A DNA stretch of 11,583 nt, taken from positions 1-11,583 of the forward strand of contig JAITBX010000053.1 of assembly GCA_031283405.1 (NCBI GenBank), in the 5' to 3' direction. The notes below the pieces were generated by a model. The model ran no database searches, had not been told where the DNA came from, and worked only from the letters and a program-made list of their open reading frames with translations. A program made the position numbers and the translations under genes. This DNA is from Burkholderiales bacterium (lineage in GTDB: Bacteria > Pseudomonadota > Gammaproteobacteria > Burkholderiales > Casimicrobiaceae). Shown piece by piece: positions 5,969-11,583 of this stretch; position 1 is the first letter of the stretch; the number at the start of each line of letters is the position of its first letter.

Positions 5969-7462
5969 CTACGATTGATTTTGCGAAGAATCGGATTCTC
6001 GCCGACGCAGCGCGGCAAAAGCGCCGACTTCATCGGCGGTCTGGTGACCATTTTTTATACAGTCGCTGAGTGAGATGCCGCCGCGCCAGTTGGCGCAGAA
6101 GAAAAGCCCCGGCGCTTGCGGACGAATTGCGTCAACGCGACGCACCCGTTCGAGGTGGCCTAATGTGTATTGCGGAATCGCGCGCGAGTGACGGCTGATC
6201 TTTGTCCACAACGGTTTTCCTTGCGCGCCGATCAACGCCGCCAGATCGCGCTCGCTCATTTCCCGCAGAGCATCGTCGTCGCGCTCGGGCAATTCGGGAC
6301 GGCGCATGCCGCCGATGAAAGTAGTCAGCACGGCGTGTTTCTCATCGGTGCGATGCTCGAACATGCTGCTCGAAAACAGCGTGCCCAGAATCTGCGTGTT
6401 TTCTTTGCGCGGCACGAGAAAGCCGAAACCGTCCAGCGGATGCGTGATGTCTTCGCGCCGCCAGGCGGTGATGAGAACCGACACCGGCGCGTAAGGAATT
6501 TCGCGCAACGCTTGCACAGCGGCGTCGGCCTCCTGCATTTTCAACGAAGCAAGCAACGTCGCCGTGGCGTCGGCGGGCGTGGCAAGTACGACGCTATCGG
6601 CGCTGTAAGTGATATTTCGTTCCGCGCTTTTCTCATCCGCGCGAACGCCGCTGACGCGCCAGCGATTTTCTGCGCCGTCAACAACATCGCGCGCGATGGA
6701 TGTTATTTTGACGCCGGTTTCGACGATGCCGTCGGCGGCGATGATGCCGCGCGTCAACGCATCGGTCAGCGTTTGCATGCCGTCGCTGAACGAAAAACTT
6801 TTGGCGTTGTTCTTCGATTTCTCGCGCTGTCGTTTGCGTTCGCGGGCGCCGAGTATCATGCCGCGAATCAAACCGCCGTAACGCTGTTCGAGCGCGAACA
6901 ATTTCGGAAACGCCGCTCGCACTGACAACTGATCGGGGTTGCCGGCAAAAACGCCGGCGACGAACGGCTCGATGGCGTAGTCGAGGAACTCCGCCCCCAA
7001 GCGGCGGAGAACGAAGGCGGCAACGCTCTCATCGCTCTCCGGCGATGAACGCGCCACGAACGGCTCGCGCAGCAATCCGAGTTTGGTTCCCGTCGAAAAC
7101 AACGGCGTCGAAAAAAAAGCGGGCGGCGACATCGGCAACGGGATCAACTGTCCGTTGCGCACGATGAAACGGCAGTCGGCGATTTTGAGCGCGTCGGCGC
7201 GTTGCTCGCGGATGCCGAGCGCGTCGAGTAAATCATTGATAAGCGGCGTCGTGTCCATGCCGCTGTTCGGCCCCGACTCCCACAACATGCCGTCGTTGCG
7301 ACCGGAAGCGATGACGCCGCCGGTGCGCGACGCCCTCTCCAGCACGCGCACGCGAAATCCCTTTTGCGTCAAGCGATACGCGACGACCAAACCGGAAACG
7401 CCGCCGCCAACAACGATCACATCACTCGCGCCCGTTTCATGACTTTCCCTGTTTGCCGCCAT
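5969..7462 (-). CDS. hemY: Protoporphyrinogen IX oxidase, oxygen-dependent FAD type
   Basis: This 497-residue FAD enzyme oxidises protoporphyrinogen IX to protoporphyrin IX, the penultimate step of haem b synthesis, probably at the cytoplasmic face of the inner membrane. The N-terminus has the dinucleotide-binding fold (SDVIVVGGGVSGLVVAYRL, GGGVSG at about 19-24) followed by the ERASRTGGV segment. The C-terminus has the family FAD signature PGLFFCANWRGGISLSDCI with IKNGHQTADEV (from about 451). Length fits the 450-500 range of the family. A GTG at 7484-7486 would add eight residues, but the ATG at 7460-7462 has AAGGGG six bases upstream and is preferred. The last dozen residues (RRRESDSSQNQS) extend past the usual end and abut the repeat-rich junction. 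It follows ccmI after 172 bp on the same strand. Some genomes call this gene hemG; it is unrelated to the flavodoxin-like E. coli HemG. Confidence 0.93.
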   Translation of the reverse strand: MAANRESHETGASDVIVVGGGVSGLVVAYRLTQKGFRVRVLERASRTGGVIASGRNDGMLWESGPNSGMDTTPLINDLLDALGIREQRADALKIADCRFIVRNGQLIPLPMSPPAFFSTPLFSTGTKLGLLREPFVARSSPESDESVAAFVLRRLGAEFLDYAIEPFVAGVFAGNPDQLSVRAAFPKLFALEQRYGGLIRGMILGARERKRQREKSKNNAKSFSFSDGMQTLTDALTRGIIAADGIVETGVKITSIARDVVDGAENRWRVSGVRADEKSAERNITYSADSVVLATPADATATLLASLKMQEADAAVQALREIPYAPVSVLITAWRREDITHPLDGFGFLVPRKENTQILGTLFSSSMFEHRTDEKHAVLTTFIGGMRRPELPERDDDALREMSERDLAALIGAQGKPLWTKISRHSRAIPQYTLGHLERVRRVDAIRPQAPGLFFCANWRGGISLSDCIKNGHQTADEVGAFAALRRRESDSSQNQS

Positions 7463-7468
7463 CCTCGT

Positions 7469-7474
7469 CCCCTT
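7469..7474 (-). promoter_or_regulatory. Ribosome binding site deciding the hemY start
   Basis: The minus strand reads AAGGGG, then ACGAGG, then the ATG at 7460-7462. The six-base gap makes this ATG the likely start rather than the upstream in-frame GTG, which lacks a comparable site. Confidence 0.7.
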
Positions 7475-7531
7475 TGTTGCAATCACTCATAAAACAAACC
7501 GGTTTTATAACACTTTTGATTCAAGCCCCGC

Positions 7532-7592
7532 ACTCTCGCCCGCGGCGAGAGTACAACCCCCGCCCCTTTCGGGGCGACCTCTTTCAAAAGGG
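7532..7592. repeat. Cluster of three tandem hairpins between ccmI and hemY
   Basis: First hairpin: ACTCTCGCC (7532-7540) and GGCGAGAGT (7544-7552), a perfect 9-bp stem with loop CGC. Second: CGCCCC (7561-7566) and GGGGCG (7571-7576), 6 bp with loop TTTC. Third: ACCTCTTT (7577-7584, approximately) with AAAGGGG (7587-7593, approximately), one wobble. No uridine run follows on the minus strand, so this is not a standard terminator. It may be a dispersed structured repeat, or mRNA structure that sets hemY expression relative to ccmI. Confidence 0.65.
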
Positions 7593-7634
7593 GTCATAGA
7601 GAGGAGCGGCAATTCTCTGATGCCCGATCCCTGA

Positions 7635-8510
7635 TTACGGCATCGCCGCCGGCAACGCCATGTTTGCTTCGGGCTGCGTCGCCATCGCTTCCGCTTCGAT
7701 GCGGGCAATCGCCGCGCTCAGTTGTTGATACTCCTGCGAGCCTTCCGACTTTTGCGAAAGCAACGCTTTCCAGTACATCACCGCGCCGGTGTAATCACGC
7801 GATTCATACGCCGCGCCGCCGGCCAGTTCGAGCGCCATCGCATTGTTGGGCGAAAGCGCCAGCGCTTTTTCGACCAACTCACGCGGCCTTCCCGCGAAGG
7901 TTCCGCCCTGCGCCATCCCGATCGCTTCGGCCAACTCGCACAACACCGTTGCGTCGTTGGCCACTTTTGACGAAGCGCCGATCGCCGACTCGAACGCTTT
8001 TTGCGCTTCCTGAAAACGATCGCCTTCCATTTCATAGCGACCCAGCAACACCCACGAACGCGCATCGCGCGGATTGTGTTTCAGATGTTCAAGCAACTGG
8101 CGATAATCCGTTCCGCCTTCACCGTCGGCAACGATGCTCAGCGTGTCGATGCCGCCGATTTTCAAATACAGTCCGCCCGCCAGAAGCGGCACCAGAAACA
8201 TCACGGCAATGCCGGCGGCGCGTGCCGGCGCGCGCATTCGCGGTGTGTTCACGCCGGTGGTGTCGTCGAGCAGGCGACGATTCAATTCGATGCGCGATTC
8301 TTCAAGCGCTTTCGGCGAAATTCGTCCGCACTGATAGTCAACGTCCAGTTGCGCCAGTTCGTCCCGATACACTTCGAGGTTGGTCGTTTCACGATCCGGA
8401 TCGGTGCGAACGCCCGGCGCCGAAAACAAGCGCGGCCCGATCCACGCCAACGTCAGAATCACCATCAGCGCCGCCACACCGGCGAATAAATAAGCAGCAA
8501 AAGAAATCAT
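7635..8510 (-). CDS. ccmI: Cytochrome c maturation protein CcmI
   Basis: The 291-residue protein fits CcmI, the apocytochrome c chaperone that binds the C-terminal helix of apocytochromes c and passes them to the CcmF/H haem ligation complex in the periplasm. It has an N-terminal span at about 4-24, a cytoplasmic segment with the conserved NLEVYRDELAQLDVDY (44-59) and LEESRIELNRRLLDD (69-83) motifs, a second span at about 99-116, then a periplasmic TPR region at about 140-255 (DARSWVLLGRYEMEGDR, FQEAQKAFESAI, NNAMALELAGGAAYESRDY). GGGGGAG at 8519-8525 lies 8 bases before the ATG. It begins 37 bp after the maeB stop, so the two are likely co-transcribed. It normally sits at the end of a ccmABCDEFGH cluster; no other ccm gene is in view. 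Confidence 0.9.
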   Translation of the reverse strand: MISFAAYLFAGVAALMVILTLAWIGPRLFSAPGVRTDPDRETTNLEVYRDELAQLDVDYQCGRISPKALEESRIELNRRLLDDTTGVNTPRMRAPARAAGIAVMFLVPLLAGGLYLKIGGIDTLSIVADGEGGTDYRQLLEHLKHNPRDARSWVLLGRYEMEGDRFQEAQKAFESAIGASSKVANDATVLCELAEAIGMAQGGTFAGRPRELVEKALALSPNNAMALELAGGAAYESRDYTGAVMYWKALLSQKSEGSQEYQQLSAAIARIEAEAMATQPEANMALPAAMP

Positions 8511-8547
8511 GACTTCGACTCCCCCAAGTGGTTCCTGTCACTATGCA

Positions 8548-10854
8548 CTATGTCGCGGCTTTCTTTGTGCCGCTTTCGCTTTCGGTAAGATTGGCTTCGG
8601 CAACCGCCAATGCCACCATGTTGATGATGCGCCGCACCGTTGCCGAAGGCGTCAGAATGTGAATCGGCGCGTTGACGCCCAGCAAAATCGGACCGATGGT
8701 CACGTTGTTGCTGCCGGTAATTTTGAGCAGATTGAACGCGATGTTGGCGGCGTCGAGCGACGGCATCACCAGCAAATTGGCCGAACCGGTCAACTTGGCG
8801 TTGGGAAACACGGCGGCGCGCACATCTTCGCTCAACGCCGAGTCGCCTTGAATTTCGCCTTCGACTTCCAGCAACGGATCAAGCGATTGGATCAGCGGCA
8901 AAGCGTCGCGCATTTTTTGCGCCGACGGCAAATTGCTGGTGCCGAAACTCGAATGCGACATCAACGCCACTTTCGGTTCCAGTCCGAAACGCCGCACACT
9001 GCGCGCTGCCATGACTGTGATTTCCGCCACTTGCTCCGGCGTCGGATCGGCATTGATGTAAGTGTCGGTGATGAACAGGGTGTGATTCGGCAGAATCAAT
9101 CCGTTCATCGCCGCGTAATTCTTGATGCCGGGGCGCTTGCCGATGATCTGGTCGATGTAGTGCAGATTCAAACCGTAATGCGCGACCAACCCGCAAATCA
9201 TTCCGTCCGCCTCACCGCGGCGCACCGCCATCGCGCCGATCAGCGTTGGCCGCCGCCGCGTTTCCAGCTTCGCGTATTCGACCGACACGCCTTTGCGTTG
9301 CGTCAGTTCATAGTATCCCGACCAGTATTCGCGATAGCGATCATCGTGTTCGGGATTGATGAGTTCAAAATCGCGCCCGGGCTTGAGCCGCAAGCCCAGC
9401 CGCGCAATTCGCCGCTCGACCACTTGCGGACGACCGATCAGCGTCAGCTTGGCGATATTTTCGTCGAGCAGAATTTGTACTGCGTGCAAAGTTCGCGTAT
9501 CTTCGCCTTCGCACAGCACGATGCGCTTGGGCGCTTCCTTGGCAGCTTCGATCACCGGCTTCATCAAAAAAACGGAGTGATAAACGAATTGCTGCAACTG
9601 TTGCTGGTACGCATCGAAGTCTTTGATCGGATATTTTGCCACGCCCGAATCCATCGCCGCTTTCGCCACCGCCGGCGCAATCTTCAAAATCAGGCGCGGA
9701 TCGAAAAGTTTCGGAATCAGATACTCCGCACCGAAACGCATGTCGCGGATGTTGTACGCTGCCGCCACGATTTCGGATTGCTCGTCCATCGCCAGATCGG
9801 CGATGGCGCGAACGCAAGCGATTTTCATCGTGTCGGTGATCTGCGTCGCGCCGACATCGAGCGCGCCGCGAAAGATGAACGGAAAACACAGCGCGTTATT
9901 GACTTGGTTCGGATAATCCGAGCGACCGGTGGCAATTACTGCGTCGGAACGCACCGCCTTGACTTGTTCGGGAAGAATCTCCGGCTCCGGATTCGCCAGC
10001 GCAAACACCAGGGGTCTTTCCGCCATCGACGGCAACCACTCCGGTTTCAGCACTTTTCCGGCGGACAAACCCAGAAAAACATCGGCGTCCGGCAGAATTT
10101 CCGGCAATTTGCGCTTGTCGGTTTTTTGCGCGAATTGCTTTTTGTGTTCGTCCATTTCGATTTCGCGGCCTTCGTAAACGACGCCGTGAATGTCGCAAAC
10201 CCAGATGTTTTCGCGCTTGGCGCCGAGCAGCACCAGCAATTTCAGACACGACAACGCCGCCGCGCCCGCGCCCGAGCAAACGATCTTGACGCTTCCGAGC
10301 GTTTTGCCGACGACCCGCAAGCCGTTGGTTAACGCCGCGCCGACGATGATCGCCGTGCCGTGCTGATCGTCGTGAAACACCGGAATTTTCATTCGCTGAC
10401 GGCAATGTTCTTCGATATAAAAACATTCCGGCGCTTTGATGTCTTCGAGATTGATGCCGCCGAAAGTCGGCTCCAGCGCGCACACCATGTCAACCATTCG
10501 TTGCGGATCGGCTTCATGAACTTCCAGATCGAAACAATCGACGCCGGCGAATTTCTTGAACAGCATCGCCTTGCCCTCCATCACCGGCTTTGCCGCCAGC
10601 GGCCCGATGTTGCCCAATCCGAGCACCGCCGTTCCGTTGGTAATCACCGCGATCAGATTGCCGCGCGATGTCAACTCCCGCGCCTCTTCGGGGCACGCCG
10701 CGATTTCTTCGCACGCTGCGGCAACGCCCGGCGTGTAAGCCATCGCCAGATCGCGTTGCGTTATCATATTCTTCGTCGGCAGCACCTCGATTTTGCCGGA
10801 CGGGCGTTTGCGGTGATAGTCGATGGCGTTTTGACGAAAATTTTCTTCGGGCAT
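8548..10854 (-). CDS. maeB: NADP-dependent malic enzyme with PTA-like C-terminal domain
   Basis: The 768-residue protein decarboxylates malate to pyruvate and CO2, forming NADPH, and links the TCA cycle to pyruvate and biosynthetic reducing power in the cytoplasm. The malic domain carries the catalytic tyrosine motif MAYTPGVA (38-45), LGLGNIGPLAAKPVMEGK (78-95) with the catalytic lysine, metal ligands in NLEDIKAPECF and FHDDQHGTA (160-168), the nucleotide-binding CSGAGAAALSCLKLL (193-207) and ATGRSDYPNQVNN (308-320). From about 443 to the end runs the phosphotransacetylase-like domain, regulatory and acetyl-CoA-responsive in E. coli MaeB (759 residues). The ATG at 10852-10854 with AGGGGG at 10860-10865 gives the canonical N-terminus (MPEENFRQNAIDYHR); 35 upstream in-frame codons look non-conserved. 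ccmI follows after 37 bp. Confidence 0.96.
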   Translation of the reverse strand: MPEENFRQNAIDYHRKRPSGKIEVLPTKNMITQRDLAMAYTPGVAAACEEIAACPEEARELTSRGNLIAVITNGTAVLGLGNIGPLAAKPVMEGKAMLFKKFAGVDCFDLEVHEADPQRMVDMVCALEPTFGGINLEDIKAPECFYIEEHCRQRMKIPVFHDDQHGTAIIVGAALTNGLRVVGKTLGSVKIVCSGAGAAALSCLKLLVLLGAKRENIWVCDIHGVVYEGREIEMDEHKKQFAQKTDKRKLPEILPDADVFLGLSAGKVLKPEWLPSMAERPLVFALANPEPEILPEQVKAVRSDAVIATGRSDYPNQVNNALCFPFIFRGALDVGATQITDTMKIACVRAIADLAMDEQSEIVAAAYNIRDMRFGAEYLIPKLFDPRLILKIAPAVAKAAMDSGVAKYPIKDFDAYQQQLQQFVYHSVFLMKPVIEAAKEAPKRIVLCEGEDTRTLHAVQILLDENIAKLTLIGRPQVVERRIARLGLRLKPGRDFELINPEHDDRYREYWSGYYELTQRKGVSVEYAKLETRRRPTLIGAMAVRRGEADGMICGLVAHYGLNLHYIDQIIGKRPGIKNYAAMNGLILPNHTLFITDTYINADPTPEQVAEITVMAARSVRRFGLEPKVALMSHSSFGTSNLPSAQKMRDALPLIQSLDPLLEVEGEIQGDSALSEDVRAAVFPNAKLTGSANLLVMPSLDAANIAFNLLKITGSNNVTIGPILLGVNAPIHILTPSATVRRIINMVALAVAEANLTESESGTKKAAT

Positions 10855-10859
10855 CAAGA

Positions 10860-10865
10860 CCCCCT
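10860..10865 (-). promoter_or_regulatory. Ribosome binding site deciding the maeB start
   Basis: AGGGGG on the minus strand, five bases before the ATG at 10852-10854, fixes the start at the conserved MPEENFR N-terminus and makes the longer in-frame extension unlikely. Confidence 0.7.
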
Positions 10866-10990
10866 GAAAAAAACAATGGAAGAATGATAGCGGAAATCCC
10901 CTGAGCGCCGCGAATATGCCGCCCAAACCCGCGTAACGGATGGTCATTCTGTGGGGCATGTCGCCGCCTATGACGCGCTCGCGGCGCTCG

Positions 10991-11583
10991 TCAACCGATG
11001 AAAAAAATCAGTGCGGCGACCAGCGTCGGCCCCAGCGCCGCCAGAAACAGCTTGAGCGGGTTGACCGAGGCATCCTCAAAACAGCTTTTCAGAAGTGCAA
11101 CGCCGGCGGGATTGGGCGCGTTGGCAATCACGGTCAGGCCGCCGCCGGTAACCGCGCCGGCGACGAGGGAATAGCGAAACGCGGCGTCGGTGCCCTCCAC
11201 CAGCGAACCCAGATACGTCAGCGCCGCGTTGTCGGTGATCGCGGTCAACGCCGTCGCGCCCCAGAACAAAAGATTCGGCGACATGCCGCTCAACACTTCC
11301 TGCAAGCACCATGTCTGCATGCCGCCCAACACGACCAGACCGCCGAGAAAAAACGCAACCAACATGCTCTCGCGCAACATCAACAGTTTGTTTTGAAACT
11401 TCGGATACGCGGTGGCCACCCCCAGAAAGAACAACAGCAGCGGAATGAAAATTGCCGGATGACGCGCAAAATAAACAATCCCCGCCAGCAAGAGCAAATG
11501 AATGATTCGCACGAGCAGCGGAATCGGCGTTTCCTCGATGACCGGCTCGCGCGCGCGTCGGACGATCATTTCCCGAAAAAGAT
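10991..11583 (-). CDS. Putative Na+/H+ antiporter, C-terminal part (runs off right edge)
   Basis: The reading frame is open to the window edge (LFRE precedes the first in-window Met at 11567-11569), so the N-terminal part is missing. The visible 197 or so residues are strongly hydrophobic, with about five to six spans. They contain MQTWCLQEVLSGMSPNLLFW, then a span ending TALTAITDNAALTYLGSL with an intramembrane Asp, then AGAVTGGGLTVIANAPNPAG and a final pair of spans ending GPTLVAALIFFIG. The D-N-A-A and I-A-N-A-P-N-P-A-G motifs match, from memory, the putative Na+/H+ antiporter family of about 420 residues (PF07399 type, related to NhaD/ArsB-like ion transporters). Ion specificity is not established. 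The gene ends 136 bp upstream of maeB on the same strand. Confidence 0.75.
   Translation of the reverse strand, partial: LFREMIVRRAREPVIEETPIPLLVRIIHLLLLAGIVYFARHPAIFIPLLLFFLGVATAYPKFQNKLLMLRESMLVAFFLGGLVVLGGMQTWCLQEVLSGMSPNLLFWGATALTAITDNAALTYLGSLVEGTDAAFRYSLVAGAVTGGGLTVIANAPNPAGVALLKSCFEDASVNPLKLFLAALGPTLVAALIFFIG

Noticed and set aside
6170..6925. A 251-residue plus-strand frame opposite hemY
   Set aside because: No domain or ribosome site, and the hemY frame on the other strand has conserved FAD motifs at both ends.
8509..10332. A 607-residue open frame on the plus strand opposite maeB
   Set aside because: Composition is His/Arg/Gln-rich and disordered, and it overlays the conserved malic enzyme; antisense shadow.
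10855..10959. A 35-codon N-terminal extension of maeB
   Set aside because: The ATG at 10852-10854 has a strong ribosome site and gives the family's normal N-terminus; the extension has no conserved feature.

Overview
The window reads as a chromosomal segment of a Gram-negative proteobacterium, most likely a betaproteobacterium. The evidence is the family make-up: a DUF3683-type FAD-linked oxidase N-terminus typical of betaproteobacteria, a Ni-type glyoxalase I with all four metal ligands, an AroP-like permease very close to the enterobacterial protein, a MaeB-type malic enzyme with a PTA-like tail, and a CcmI cytochrome c maturation protein. Base composition looks like mid-50s percent GC by eye (not computed). 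I see no tRNA, rRNA, CRISPR array, phage gene or transposase.

Layout. Positions 1-219 (minus) hold the first 73 codons of a DUF3683/FAD-linked oxidase that leaves the window. It is divergent from gloA (391-783, plus), and both may serve methylglyoxal and D-lactate metabolism. Convergent with gloA is a minus-strand pair: an aromatic amino acid permease (aroP, 1339-2805) followed closely by a small YcxB-like membrane protein (820-1317). A 371-bp intergenic stretch with repeats leads to the least familiar gene, 3192-5348 (plus). It encodes a 718-residue membrane protein with an NHL-like propeller, a bacterial PH-like segment and a PGLGQ-type C-terminal membrane hairpin. This gene lies between two direct copies of an approximately 80-100-bp palindromic repeat.

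From 5349 to 5968 there is a repeat-rich junction: the second repeat copy, a short coding-like remnant of a membrane protein, a possible 110-bp inverted-repeat element and two REP-like palindromes. Then a minus-strand series follows: partial Na+/H+ antiporter-like gene (10991 to the right edge), maeB (8548-10854), ccmI (7635-8510) and protoporphyrinogen oxidase hemY (5969-7462). maeB and ccmI are 37 bp apart and probably co-transcribed. hemY follows after a 172-bp gap with three tandem hairpins. Haem synthesis (hemY) and haem attachment to cytochrome c (ccmI) are neighbours, but no other ccm genes are visible.

Most genes here are ordinary housekeeping functions. The best candidates for something undescribed are the 718-residue multi-domain membrane protein, its flanking repeats, and the gene remnant whose start codon lies inside one repeat copy.
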